Source of the DNA: Planctomycetales bacterium
Lineage (GTDB): Bacteria > Planctomycetota > Planctomycetia > Planctomycetales > Planctomycetaceae
Assembly: GCA_028285345.1 (NCBI GenBank)
Contig: JANQPT010000020.1
Coordinates: 18,801 to 82,800 of the forward strand
DNA length: 64,000 bases
Direction of reading: 5' to 3'
In this document: positions 31,847-40,920 of the stretch, piece after piece
Numbering within the stretch: position 1 is the stretch's first letter
How the letters are laid out: each line of letters starts with the position of its first letter
The notes under the pieces: generated by a model
The model's input: the letters and a program-made list of their open reading frames with translations, nothing else
What the model was told of the DNA's origin: nothing
The model's database searches: none
Program-made: the position numbers and the translations under genes

Positions 31847-33511
31847 ATGCAAGCTGACACCTACACCGTCGCACCGGCCCGCCGCCCGTTGACGTCTGTG
31901 ATGCACGAATGGGTGACGACGGTGGACCACAAGCAACTCGGCATCATGTATATCATTGCGAGTTGCGGATTTCTGGTGCTGGGCGGCATGGAAGCACTGT
32001 TGATGCGGCTGCAACTCTGGGCGCCGGAGATGGATCTGGTCAGCCCGGATACATTTAATCAGCTGTTCACCATGCACGGCACAACGATGATCTTTTTCGT
32101 CGTGATGCCGGTCGAAGCGGGAATGGCGAATTACTTTGTCCCGCTAATGATCGGTGCACGGGACATGGCGTTTCCGCGGTTAAATGCGTTCGGCTTTTGG
32201 ATGTTTCTGTTCGGCGGCTTTCTGCTGTATTTCAGCTATTTTGGCGCGATGGGGCTGTACGGCGCGGGCTCCGCGCCGGACATCGGCTGGTACGCATATG
32301 CACCGCTGACCTCGCCTGCCTTTTCGCGGGGGAACAGCACTGATTACTGGCTGCTGGGGACGATGCTGTCGGGCGTGGGGAGCGTTTCCTTCGCCGTGAA
32401 TATGATCGCCACAATTATCACCATGCGGGCCCCCGGCATGCGTCTGTCGACGATGCCGCTGTTTGGATGGATGATCCTGGTGACGTCGGGATTGATTCTG
32501 TTTGCCTTTCCGCCGTTCACCGCTGCTGAAATCATGATGCTATTCGACCGGCATTTGGGAGCACACTTTTTTGACACGCAGGCGGGCGGCGACGGTCTGT
32601 TGTGGCAGCATCTATTTTGGTTTTTCGGCCACCCAGAGGTCTATATTCTGGCGCTGCCGGCCTTCGGGATCATTTCGGAGGTCATCCCGGTCTTCTCGCG
32701 CAAGGTGATCTTCGGATACGCGACGATGGTCATGGCGACGGTCGGCATCGGATTTATCAGCATGGGCGTCTGGGCGCACCACATGTTCACTGTCGGCATG
32801 AGCGATACGATTGATCTGTTGTTCAGCGGAGCGACGTTTCTGGTCGCCGTCCCAACGGGCATCAAAATGTTCAACTGGACTGCGACGCTCTATGGCGGGC
32901 GATTGCGGATGACGGTCCCGATGTTGTTCGCTCTGGGATTCTTGGCACTGTTTCTGATCGGCGGTTTGACCGGCATCATGCTGGCGGTGGTGCCGATGGA
33001 CTGGCAGTTGAGCGACAGTTACTTTCTGATCGCGCACTTTCATTTTGTGGCGTTTGGGGGGATCTTGTTTGGCATCATGGCGGGCTACTACTACTGGTAT
33101 CCCAAAGCGGTCGGCCGCATGATGAATCGCAAGCTGGGCCTGTGGCACTTTTGGCTGCAGTTCATCGGCTTTAACCTGACATTCGTGCCGATGCACTTTT
33201 CCGGTGTACTGGGCATGCCGCGGCGGGTGTACACGTTTGAAGCTGGTTACGGTATGGAAATCTGGAATCAGCTGTCGACGATTGGGGCGGTGGTCACGGG
33301 GATCTCGCTGGCGATCTTTGTCGTGAACTTGATCTATTCCTATTTCCGGGGTCGTGAGGCGGGCGACGATCCTTGGAATGCCTGGACACTGGAGTGGGCG
33401 ACGACGTCGCCGCCGCCCGCGTACAACTTTGAAGAGATTCCGACCGTCAAGAGCCGCCGCCCGCTGTGGGATCTGAAACATCCCGACGATCCCGACTGGA
33501 AACACGAATAA
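31847..33511 (+). CDS. coxA: Cytochrome c oxidase subunit I
   Basis: 554 residues, the usual length. Haem a ligand in FTMHGTTM, the A1-family motif WFFGHPEVYILALPAFG with the cross-linked His-Tyr and the proton-channel Glu, CuB histidines in VWAHHMFTVG, and the haem ligands in IAHFHFVAFGG. Twelve or so membrane helices are evident. It carries the catalytic haem a3-CuB site where oxygen is reduced. No ribosome site of note precedes the ATG. Flanked by subunits II and III. Confidence 0.97.
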   Translation: MQADTYTVAPARRPLTSVMHEWVTTVDHKQLGIMYIIASCGFLVLGGMEALLMRLQLWAPEMDLVSPDTFNQLFTMHGTTMIFFVVMPVEAGMANYFVPLMIGARDMAFPRLNAFGFWMFLFGGFLLYFSYFGAMGLYGAGSAPDIGWYAYAPLTSPAFSRGNSTDYWLLGTMLSGVGSVSFAVNMIATIITMRAPGMRLSTMPLFGWMILVTSGLILFAFPPFTAAEIMMLFDRHLGAHFFDTQAGGDGLLWQHLFWFFGHPEVYILALPAFGIISEVIPVFSRKVIFGYATMVMATVGIGFISMGVWAHHMFTVGMSDTIDLLFSGATFLVAVPTGIKMFNWTATLYGGRLRMTVPMLFALGFLALFLIGGLTGIMLAVVPMDWQLSDSYFLIAHFHFVAFGGILFGIMAGYYYWYPKAVGRMMNRKLGLWHFWLQFIGFNLTFVPMHFSGVLGMPRRVYTFEAGYGMEIWNQLSTIGAVVTGISLAIFVVNLIYSYFRGREAGDDPWNAWTLEWATTSPPPAYNFEEIPTVKSRRPLWDLKHPDDPDWKHE

Positions 33512-33527
33512 TAAGCAGACCCTGAAG

Positions 33528-34154
33528 ATGAACGCTCCCGGAGCATCGCCGAATCAACTCACCGCCGCGCAGGCTCATGCTGCGGAGACCGGGGAGACTC
33601 TGTTCGCGGATTCGAAGAAACTGGGCATGGCCTGTTTTTTGTGCTCGGAATCAGCCTTCTTCATCACGCTGCTGGTCGCGTACGCACTCTATCTGGGCAA
33701 AGACACGGTGGGACCGACACCGGCGGAAGCATTGAGCATGCCGCTGGTGATCGTCAACACCGTGATGCTGCTCAGCAGCAGCGGCACGATCATGCTGGCC
33801 ATGAAGCATTATCGCGACGGCCGCTATGGGCAGTTTCGCGTTTTCTTGGCGATCACGATCTTATTGGGCGCCGCGTTTGTGATTGGGACGGCGTTCGAGT
33901 GGAAGGATCTGATCGAGGCGAAACATCTCACGATCAGCCGCAATCTGTTCGGAACGACCTTTTATACATTGGTCGGCTTCCACGCCGCCCACGTGACGAT
34001 TGGACTCATCCTGATGTCGATTCTGCTGGGAATTCAAACCGCCGGGCACTTGTCGAAGGAGAGCCCCGCGGCGGAGTTGATCTCCTGGTATTGGCACTTT
34101 GTTGATGGCGTGTGGGTTGTGGTATTCACGTTGGTTTATCTCATTGGCCGGTAA
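33528..34154 (+). CDS. coxC: Cytochrome c oxidase subunit III
   Basis: 208 residues, short five-helix form. Typical motifs: KLGMACFLCSESAFFITLL, VIGTAFEWKDLI, GTTFYTLVGFHAAHVTIGLI and SWYWHFVDGVWVVVF. It supports the oxygen path and proton pumping of subunit I. It follows subunit I by 16 bases. Confidence 0.95.
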   Translation: MNAPGASPNQLTAAQAHAAETGETLFADSKKLGMACFLCSESAFFITLLVAYALYLGKDTVGPTPAEALSMPLVIVNTVMLLSSSGTIMLAMKHYRDGRYGQFRVFLAITILLGAAFVIGTAFEWKDLIEAKHLTISRNLFGTTFYTLVGFHAAHVTIGLILMSILLGIQTAGHLSKESPAAELISWYWHFVDGVWVVVFTLVYLIGR

Positions 34155-34177
34155 TCCGCATTCGCGAAGTTGAGACT

Positions 34178-35050
34178 GTGAACTCATCGGAAACACAACA
34201 ATCCGACTCCAGCGGACCACTCGAAGCCTCGCCGGCTCATGGGCAGGTGGAGATGCCCAATTCGACGGCGGCGCCGATGGTGATGGCCTTTGGGATCACG
34301 ATTGCCGCCTCGAGTGTGGTGATGCACGTCGCGTTCGCGGCTGTAGGAGTGTTGATTGCAGCCATCGGCTTGGTATTTTGGATTCGGCACTTATCGCCGG
34401 GAGCGGGAGTGCACCTCGAAGAGTGGGTGCCGGCGGATCAGCGCCCGCAACCGGTTCAGGTGGCGGCCGCAGGAGTGTTGTCGATCAAAGAGGGAATGCC
34501 GGGCCATCGTCTGCGCGTGCCGGCGGAGATTCATCCCTATTCGGCGGGGATCAAAGGGGGCCTGATCGCCGGTGTTTGCATGGCTGCAACGGCCGTGTTG
34601 TACGGCATCCTCAGCGGACATGGGATTTGGTATCCGGTGAACTTGCTGGCGGCGATGGTGCTGCCTGGATTTGAACAGATGACCGACCAGGAATTCGACG
34701 CGTTTCATCTGTCGGCGCTGATCGCGGGCATTGTGATCCACGTCACGACGTCTCTGATTGTCGGACTGTTTTTCGGAATTATTCTGCCGATGTGTCCCCG
34801 GTGGCCGCTGCTGTGGGGCGGAGTCGTTGCGCCGCTGCTCTGGTCGGGGTTTATCTATGGATTCATGGGCGTGCTCAATCCGCAAATGAACGAGCGGGTC
34901 GACTGGCCGTGGTTTTTTCTCTCGCAATTCGTCTTCGGCGCGACGATCGGCTTTGTCGTGATGCGCACGGAAAAAGTTCAAATTCAACAGGTCTTGCAGG
35001 GGGAGTCCCGCACAGACGCTGATCCCTCCAACAGCGATTCATCGAGCTGA
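34178..35050 (+). CDS. Integral membrane protein of the oxidase cluster, unrecognised
   Basis: The start is taken as GTG 34178 because the longer frame (34112) overlaps coxC; about 290 residues. The N-terminal 40 residues are polar. Two close helices follow (MVMAFGITIAASSVVMHVAF, AAVGVLIAAIGLVFWI), a soluble stretch with HLEEWVPADQRPQP, then four to five helices, including IVIHVTTSLIVGLFFGIILP and FLSQFVFGATIGFVVM. The first part resembles the small subunit IV-like proteins found beside planctomycete oxidases, the second a transporter-like helical unit. It is inside the cluster, between coxC and the cytochrome c, so a structural or assembly role in the oxidase or complex III is likely. I know no name for it. 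Confidence 0.75.
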   Translation: MNSSETQQSDSSGPLEASPAHGQVEMPNSTAAPMVMAFGITIAASSVVMHVAFAAVGVLIAAIGLVFWIRHLSPGAGVHLEEWVPADQRPQPVQVAAAGVLSIKEGMPGHRLRVPAEIHPYSAGIKGGLIAGVCMAATAVLYGILSGHGIWYPVNLLAAMVLPGFEQMTDQEFDAFHLSALIAGIVIHVTTSLIVGLFFGIILPMCPRWPLLWGGVVAPLLWSGFIYGFMGVLNPQMNERVDWPWFFLSQFVFGATIGFVVMRTEKVQIQQVLQGESRTDADPSNSDSSS

Positions 35051-35052
35051 CT

Positions 35053-35823
35053 GTGACACAACGCCACGCAATCGCAATCGACACTGACAACTCACCCCCG
35101 AGAACGGCTCGGCGGTTGCGATGGTACGTCTTGTTGCCGCTTTGTTGCGTGGGATGTCTCGATTCGCTGCCGGGCAAACCAACCGAGGCCGACCGTTACC
35201 GGCGTCCCGATACGATCATGGACTTTGCAACGCTCTATAAGCAACATTGCTCCGGGTGTCACGGAGCCGATGGCACTCTGGGACCCGCGCCGCCGCTCAA
35301 CGACTCGATGTTTCTGACAATCATCTCCGATGCGGAGATCAAACAGGTTCTCGATCATGGACGCGCCGGCACGCCGATGCCCGCGATGAATCAAAAACAA
35401 GGCGGGCCGCTGACGGACCAGCAGATCGAGGCACTGATTGCCGGAATCCGCGAAAAGTGGGGTGCAAAGTCGAGCGCTACTTCCGAATCGCTGCCCAAAT
35501 ATGCGGTCTCCGTTCACGCAAACGGCCAACCCGTTGGCGATCCAATTGCGGGCAAGCAAACGTTTGCCGACTCTTGCGCGAGCTGTCACGGCGAGGAGGG
35601 GCGCGGCGATCACGCGCTCAATGACCGTGGGTTCTTGGGCACGATCAGCAACCAAGCACTGCGGCGAATCATCATCACGGGCCGGCCCGATTTAGGCATG
35701 CCGAACTATCAAGAGGCGGGTGAGGAATCGGGCGCGGGGAAGCCCCTTAGCTCGGAGGACATCGACGACCTCGTCGCACTCCTGTCGTCATGGCGGTCGG
35801 CTGAGACGGACGAATCCAAATAA
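35053..35823 (+). CDS. Dihaem cytochrome c lipoprotein
   Basis: 256 residues from a GTG start 3 bases after the previous stop. The N-terminus YVLLPLCCVGCLD has a lipobox-like end, so it is probably membrane-anchored. Two cytochrome c domains: CSGCHGADG at about residue 67 and CASCHGEEG at about residue 178, each followed by a likely Met ligand (TPMPAMN; LGMPNYQ). It may carry electrons from the cytochrome b/Rieske proteins encoded downstream to the oxidase. In the same run, 21 bases before the Rieske gene. Confidence 0.9.
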   Translation: MTQRHAIAIDTDNSPPRTARRLRWYVLLPLCCVGCLDSLPGKPTEADRYRRPDTIMDFATLYKQHCSGCHGADGTLGPAPPLNDSMFLTIISDAEIKQVLDHGRAGTPMPAMNQKQGGPLTDQQIEALIAGIREKWGAKSSATSESLPKYAVSVHANGQPVGDPIAGKQTFADSCASCHGEEGRGDHALNDRGFLGTISNQALRRIIITGRPDLGMPNYQEAGEESGAGKPLSSEDIDDLVALLSSWRSAETDESK

Positions 35824-35843
35824 CCCGGCTGCGGGAGAACATC

Positions 35844-36398
35844 GTGAATACGGCTTCCGACGATCAACAGGCCAATCCGAATGCAACGACGCGCCGCACC
35901 TTTATGGAGTGGTGCAGCTGGTTGATTCTCGGCGTCGGCAGCGTCGCGACCGCCATCCCCATCTTGGGATTCTTCCTGGGACCGGTCATCAAGCCGAAAT
36001 CCGACGAGTGGGTCGACTTCGGGCCGCTCGATGAATTCCCCGAACAGATGACGCGCCTCGTTGACGTATTGAATCCACTCCGCGGTCCCAATGATGGCAT
36101 GACGGGCAAGACTGCGGCGTACGTGCGTCGAATCGAAGGGGAAAAGTTCCAGATTTTTTCGCCGCATTGCACACATCTGGGATGCCCCGTGTCGTGGTTT
36201 CAGGAATCGGGACTATACATGTGTCCCTGCCACGGCGGGGTCTATTACGAAGATGGCGCACACGCCTCCGGTCCGCCGCCTCGGGGATTGTATGAATTCA
36301 AATACCGGATTGATCAGGGCCGGCTAATGGTCTTGCTGGGCCATCTGCCGACGCTGCAGGATCCCGGCAGCGCTGAGAGCACCGGGAAAACGGCATAG
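35844..36398 (+). CDS. Rieske iron-sulfur protein
   Basis: 184 residues from a GTG start preceded by GGGAGA. The N-terminus has a polar tail and one membrane anchor (WLILGVGSVATAIPILGFFL). The cluster-binding boxes are CTHLGC (about residue 109) and CPCHGG (about residue 128), with a Gly-Pro-Pro-Pro-Arg stretch after, all as in QcrA/PetC. It transfers electrons from quinol to cytochrome c as part of the bc/b6f-like complex encoded with the next gene. Start overlaps nothing; 15 bases before the cytochrome b gene. Confidence 0.95.
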   Translation: MNTASDDQQANPNATTRRTFMEWCSWLILGVGSVATAIPILGFFLGPVIKPKSDEWVDFGPLDEFPEQMTRLVDVLNPLRGPNDGMTGKTAAYVRRIEGEKFQIFSPHCTHLGCPVSWFQESGLYMCPCHGGVYYEDGAHASGPPPRGLYEFKYRIDQGRLMVLLGHLPTLQDPGSAESTGKTA

Positions 36399-36413
36399 GA
36401 TATCCGCACTGCG

Positions 36414-37877
36414 ATGAAAAGCGCATTGATGAAATTTCTGTGGTGGTTTGAGCATCGGCTCGAGCTGCGCAAAACGATCTGGCCCGTGATGCGGCACCCG
36501 ATTCCGCGTGACCTCCGCACGCAAGTCGGCTGGCTGTATGTATTCGGCAGCACGGCAATGACGCTGTTTGTATTGCAGATCATTACCGGCATCGGATTGG
36601 GCATGGTCTACGTCCCCTCCGCCGGTGAAGCGTACGAGAGCCTGGAGCACATCAACTACGAGGTCGAGTTGGGTTGGATGTTGCGGGCCATTCACAATTG
36701 GTCCGCCAACGGCATGGTTGTGCTGGTCGTGGTGCATATGACGCAGGTGTTTCTGATGGGCGCGTATAAGTATCCGCGCGAATTGACATGGATCATCGGC
36801 GTGCTGTTGCTGTTGTTGACCGTCGGCATGGCGTTCACCGGCCAGGTGCTGCGGTGGGATGCCGACTCCTATTGGGGGCTGGGCGTCGGTGTGGCGATGA
36901 TCGGCCGTATTCCGTGGATCGGTCCGCAATTGGTCGAACTGCTCATGGGCGGTCCGACAATGGGCGCCGACACGTTGAGTCGATTTTTTGCGCTGCATGT
37001 TTTTATCATCCCCGGGATTCTGTTCGTCGCGCTGGGCATTCACCTTTACCTTGTCGTGCGCAAGGGAATCTCAGAGCCTCCCGTCCCGAGCGAACCGGTC
37101 GATCCGGCGACCTATGTTGAGAAGTATGAGGAAAAGCTGAAAACAGGTGATCCGTTCTTCCCCGACGTGTTTCTGCGGGACGCGGTCTTCATTGGGTTGA
37201 CGTTGTTAGTGGTCGTCGGCTTGTCGGCAATCCTGGGACCGAAAGGGCCCAGTGCACCTCCCGATCCGACGCTGATGCAAGTCGAGCCGCTGCCCGACTG
37301 GTATTTTCTACCGTTGTTCGCCGTGTTGGCGCTCAGTCCGCCATCACTGGAAACGGCCATTATTCTGATTGCGCCGGTGATTATCGTCGCTGCGTTGTTC
37401 TTGGTTCCCATCTTTTCGGGCAAGGGCCAGCGCAGCCCGCGGCGCCGTCCGGTTGCGGTTTTGGCGGTTATTTTGTTCCTGCTGTGTTACTGCGTGCTGT
37501 GGCAATTGGGCGTGCAAGAACCATGGTCGCCCCATATGAGCGCCTGGAGCGGCGAACCGGTGCCGGAGTCCATGATCAAGGGCCGGAGTCCCAAACAATT
37601 GCAGGGGGCGGCCATCTTGCAAGAGAAGACGTGTCGAAACTGCCATGCCCTGGACGGACGCGGCGGCCAGCGGGGGCCGGACCTGACCGACGTCGCCACA
37701 CGGCTGACCCGCGACCAATTGGTCCGTCAGGTCATTCAAGGCGGCGGAAACATGCCGGCGTACGGAAAAGAAATGAATCGGGACGAAGTCGACGCGCTGG
37801 TTTCGTTTTTGGAAACACTTAAGCCCGACGGTTACGCCGCAGCGGAGTCTTCGGTGGTCACCGACAGAAGTGACTGA
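36414..37877 (+). CDS. Cytochrome b6-like protein fused to cytochrome c
   Basis: 487 residues. The N-terminal 240 residues are cytochrome b6-like: haem ligands in HNWSANGMVVLVVVH (13 residues between) and HVFIIPGILFVALGIH (14 residues between, as in b6), plus WVTGQ-like AFTGQVLRWD. A PDPTLMQVEPLPDWYFLPLFAVL segment, as in subunit IV/C-terminal cytochrome b, follows. The last 110 residues are a cytochrome c domain with CRNCHALDGRGG and a Met ligand (NMPAYGK). With the Rieske protein it forms a quinol:cytochrome c oxidoreductase. Joining subunit b6, subunit IV and cytochrome c in one chain is a known bacterial variant. Confidence 0.93.
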   Translation: MKSALMKFLWWFEHRLELRKTIWPVMRHPIPRDLRTQVGWLYVFGSTAMTLFVLQIITGIGLGMVYVPSAGEAYESLEHINYEVELGWMLRAIHNWSANGMVVLVVVHMTQVFLMGAYKYPRELTWIIGVLLLLLTVGMAFTGQVLRWDADSYWGLGVGVAMIGRIPWIGPQLVELLMGGPTMGADTLSRFFALHVFIIPGILFVALGIHLYLVVRKGISEPPVPSEPVDPATYVEKYEEKLKTGDPFFPDVFLRDAVFIGLTLLVVVGLSAILGPKGPSAPPDPTLMQVEPLPDWYFLPLFAVLALSPPSLETAIILIAPVIIVAALFLVPIFSGKGQRSPRRRPVAVLAVILFLLCYCVLWQLGVQEPWSPHMSAWSGEPVPESMIKGRSPKQLQGAAILQEKTCRNCHALDGRGGQRGPDLTDVATRLTRDQLVRQVIQGGGNMPAYGKEMNRDEVDALVSFLETLKPDGYAAAESSVVTDRSD

Positions 37878-37913
37878 CGCCCAAGAAACGGCTCGCGGGC
37901 CGCGGTGATTGCG

Positions 37914-40316
37914 ATGAATGCCACGTTCAAAGCTTTTTTGAGCTCCTGGTCGTTCGACGCGTGGATCGCCGTTCCGGTGTTCGCTGCCGTGCTGATCTAT
38001 CTGCGGGGATGGACGATTCTCCACCGACGCACACCGCATCGGTTTAGCCACTGGCGGCTTACAGCGTTCGTCTGTGCCATGGCCCTGTTGTTGCTGGCGT
38101 TGATCTCTCCCATCGACGCCTTTTCCTCGCTGCTGCTGCAGATGCACATGATCCAGCATGTGCTGCTGATGTTCTTGATTCCGCCGCTGATCTGGTTGAG
38201 TCTTCCGGAGTTGCCACTGCTATTCGGATTGCCACGGACCGTGCGCCGCGAGTGGATCGCGCCGCTGTATCGACTCGCCTGGCTCCGCAACGTTTTTTCG
38301 AAGTTGACCCGGCCGGTGGTCGCGTGGGTGGTCTTCGTGGGAGCGACCTGGATTTGGCACCTGCCGCGGTTTTACGAGGCCGCGCTCAAGTCGCCGATGC
38401 TGCACAATCTAGAGCACGCCTGCTTTTTCTGGGCGGCGATGCTGTTTTGGTGGCCGGTCGTGCAGCCGTATCCCAGCCGCGTGCGTTACTCGCGTTGGCT
38501 GCTGCTGCCCTACCTATTCCTGGCAGCGCTCCAGGGGACGGTCCTGTCGGGGATCCTTTCGTTTGCGGGCGATGTCCTGTATGACCACTACGCGTCACTG
38601 TCCAGCGTGTGGGGCATCTCTGCACTGCACGATCAAGCAATCGCCGGGTCGCTGATGTGGATCGTCGGCATGATCGCGTACGTGACCGCCGCGATGTTTC
38701 TGGGCTATCATCTGGTTTTCGCATCGCCGCCTGCTGGAGTACGGTTTGCCGCAGTGGGGATCGACATCGCTGCCAAGACAGTTCCTCGCGATCATTCCAC
38801 GCGACCGCGCACGTCCGAGCGGCAACCACGACGGCACCGTCCACGTGCCGGCAGCGAACTGCCGATTCTTGCTCCCGAATCTCCAGAGCGACGGCGACCG
38901 AGAGGGCGAGATCTCTTACGCGTCCCGGTGGTGGGCAATTTCTTGCGGTGGAAGCATGCGCGAGTCTGCCTGCAAGTCGTGATGTTCGTCGCCGCTGCCG
39001 CAGTCATCGTCGATGGGCTATGGGGAACACAAGTCGTCTCGCTGAATCTCGCGGGCGTGTTGCCCTGGATTCACTGGCGGGGATACTTGGTGATCGGTTT
39101 GCTTGTCGCCGGCAATCTGTTCTGCATGGCGTGTCCGTTCAAACTATCTCGGACACTGGGAAAACGGCTGTTCGGCGGCAAACGGAATTGGCCGCGGCCA
39201 TTACGTTCGAAGTGGCTGGCGGTCGCGCTGCTGGTTCTCTTCTTCTGGGCCTATGAGGTGTTCTCGTTGTGGCAGAGTCCCTGGTGGACCGCCTGGATCG
39301 CGGTCGGCTATTTTTTGGCGGCGTTTATGATTGACGGATGGTTTCGAGGAGCCGCCTTTTGCAAGTACGTTTGTCCGATTGGCCAGTTCAATTTTGTGCA
39401 GTCGTTCGTATCGCCGCTGGAAGTCCGCGTCAAGGAGACGGCAGTCTGCAGCGGATGTACGACGCAGGAGTGCATTCGCGGTGATACGCAGCGCGCGATT
39501 CCGGGCTGCGAATTGCAGTTGTATCAGCCGCGCAAATCGAGCAACTTTGACTGCACATTCTGCCTCGATTGCCTGCATGCCTGTCCGCACGACAACGTGG
39601 GACTCGTAACGACGCTGCCCGGCAGCGAATTGGTTCGAGATCCGCGCCGCTCCGGAATTGGACAATTGAGCCGTCGCACTGATATTGCGGCGCTGGTATT
39701 GATTCTCGTGTTTGCCGCGTTTGTCAACGCCGCCGGAATGGTGGCACCGGTCGTGAATCTGATCGACACAGTGACCGAACGATGGGGGCTGACAAGCCGT
39801 CTGCCGGTGGTTACCGCGGGATATCTACTGGCCCTGGTGGTCGTGCCGGTGCTGCTGGTAGCGGGTGCCGCATTTGTCGGGAGGCGCTGGAGCGGCGAGC
39901 GGGAGCCCGCAGTGCGGGTGGCGACGCGATTCTCGTATATGTTCGTGCCGATCGGATGTGCGATGTGGTTGGCGCACTACGGTTTTCATCTGTTTACCAG
40001 TCCCGGTGCATTTCGCGCCGCTTGGCAGCGATTTGGCAGCGATTTCGGCCTGTGGACCGCCGAGGCGACGAGTTGGACCTGTTCCTGCGCCGGCCAAGCT
40101 TCGGATTGGCTTTTGAAAACAGAATTGGCCCTGCTCGACGTGGGATTGCTGATGAGTTTGTTCGTCGGTTATCGAATTGCGCGCGGGCATGATTCGGCAA
40201 TCGGGCGTTCAGTGCGGGCGTTTCTGCCGTGGGCGGCGATTGCCGCGTTGTTGTTTTTGACGGGAGTTTGGATCGTGTTTCAACCAATGCAAATGCGCGG
40301 CGCGCCAGGGCTCTGA
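37914..40316 (+). CDS. CtaG-like assembly factor fused to CcoG-type polyferredoxin
   Basis: About 800 residues from ATG 37914 (a GTG at 37905 is also possible). The first 265 residues are a CtaG/caa3-assembly-like membrane domain with six or so helices (LMFLIPPLIWLSLPELPL, WVVFVGATWIWHLPRFYE, WIVGMIAYVTAAMFLGYHLV). An Arg-rich linker of about 70 residues follows. The second half is membrane-embedded with iron-sulfur boxes: CMACPF, AFCKYVCPIGQFN, CSGCTTQEC and CTFCLDCLHACPHDN, as in NosR/CcoG/RdxA polyferredoxins. Both halves suggest a role in assembling or supplying the copper/haem oxidase (copper redox or delivery). It sits next to the complex III/IV genes. I considered a sequencing frameshift in the linker and rejected it. 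The last 130 residues have further helices. Confidence 0.87.
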   Translation: MNATFKAFLSSWSFDAWIAVPVFAAVLIYLRGWTILHRRTPHRFSHWRLTAFVCAMALLLLALISPIDAFSSLLLQMHMIQHVLLMFLIPPLIWLSLPELPLLFGLPRTVRREWIAPLYRLAWLRNVFSKLTRPVVAWVVFVGATWIWHLPRFYEAALKSPMLHNLEHACFFWAAMLFWWPVVQPYPSRVRYSRWLLLPYLFLAALQGTVLSGILSFAGDVLYDHYASLSSVWGISALHDQAIAGSLMWIVGMIAYVTAAMFLGYHLVFASPPAGVRFAAVGIDIAAKTVPRDHSTRPRTSERQPRRHRPRAGSELPILAPESPERRRPRGRDLLRVPVVGNFLRWKHARVCLQVVMFVAAAAVIVDGLWGTQVVSLNLAGVLPWIHWRGYLVIGLLVAGNLFCMACPFKLSRTLGKRLFGGKRNWPRPLRSKWLAVALLVLFFWAYEVFSLWQSPWWTAWIAVGYFLAAFMIDGWFRGAAFCKYVCPIGQFNFVQSFVSPLEVRVKETAVCSGCTTQECIRGDTQRAIPGCELQLYQPRKSSNFDCTFCLDCLHACPHDNVGLVTTLPGSELVRDPRRSGIGQLSRRTDIAALVLILVFAAFVNAAGMVAPVVNLIDTVTERWGLTSRLPVVTAGYLLALVVVPVLLVAGAAFVGRRWSGEREPAVRVATRFSYMFVPIGCAMWLAHYGFHLFTSPGAFRAAWQRFGSDFGLWTAEATSWTCSCAGQASDWLLKTELALLDVGLLMSLFVGYRIARGHDSAIGRSVRAFLPWAAIAALLFLTGVWIVFQPMQMRGAPGL

Positions 40317-40840
40317 TGATGACTGTGCGTGTATCAATCATTCTGTTGTCGGGTGTGGCGTTCGGCCTTTTCGCCCCGTCGGCTGCGCGGGCGGATGGCG
40401 GTGCCGTTCGCTATTCCGGCGACAGCGGCGATTATCAGGTGACGATATTCACCGAACCGACGCCGCTGCGGGTCGGCCCCGCCGATGTGAGCGTGCTGCT
40501 GAAGAATCTGCGGACGGGCGGCTACGACACTCAGGCGCCTGTCACCGTCGAGATTGCTCCCGCTGATCGGCCGCGTGCCGTTCGCCGCGCATCCGCAACC
40601 GTTCAGAACGCGACGAACAAGATGTTCCAAGCGTCGACGGTGGAGTTCACGCAGCCCGGACCGTGGCTCGTGACTGTGAGCGTCACCGGCGAGTCGCAGC
40701 CGGAGACCTGCAATTTCGAAATTCAAGTCGCGCCGCCTCTGCCGCGTTGGCTCAACTACATATATTGGATCGGGTTCCCGATACTACCCATCTTGCTCTT
40801 TGTGGCACGCGAGGCAATCAAGCAGCGCAGCCGCAATTAA
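40316..40840 (+). CDS. YtkA/FixH-like exported protein
   Basis: Start taken as ATG 40316, which overlaps the preceding stop by one base (TGATG); another ATG follows immediately. About 174 residues. Signal peptide ILLSGVAFGLFAPSAARA, then a strand-rich domain with DYQVTIFTEPTPLRVGPADV and TVEFTQPGPWLVTVSVTG, a pattern of YtkA/FixH-type proteins, and a C-terminal membrane helix (IYWIGFPILPILLFVA). FixH-like proteins act in metal supply to cytochrome oxidases; that fits the neighbour (CtaG-polyferredoxin), but is inference. Last gene of the respiratory run before an 80-base gap. Confidence 0.8.
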   Translation: MMTVRVSIILLSGVAFGLFAPSAARADGGAVRYSGDSGDYQVTIFTEPTPLRVGPADVSVLLKNLRTGGYDTQAPVTVEIAPADRPRAVRRASATVQNATNKMFQASTVEFTQPGPWLVTVSVTGESQPETCNFEIQVAPPLPRWLNYIYWIGFPILPILLFVAREAIKQRSRN

Positions 40841-40920
40841 GAAATCGAGAAAATCTTTATTCCGTGTCAACGATCTCTGTGACCAGCGGTTCGCCTGCGT
40901 TATCCTTTCATTGATTCCGC

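Noticed and set aside
38705..38930. Possible frameshift in the CtaG-polyferredoxin linker
   Set aside because: The Arg-rich linker looks odd, but the other frames do not join the two domains better and the main frame reads cleanly into both; a natural linker is the simpler reading.
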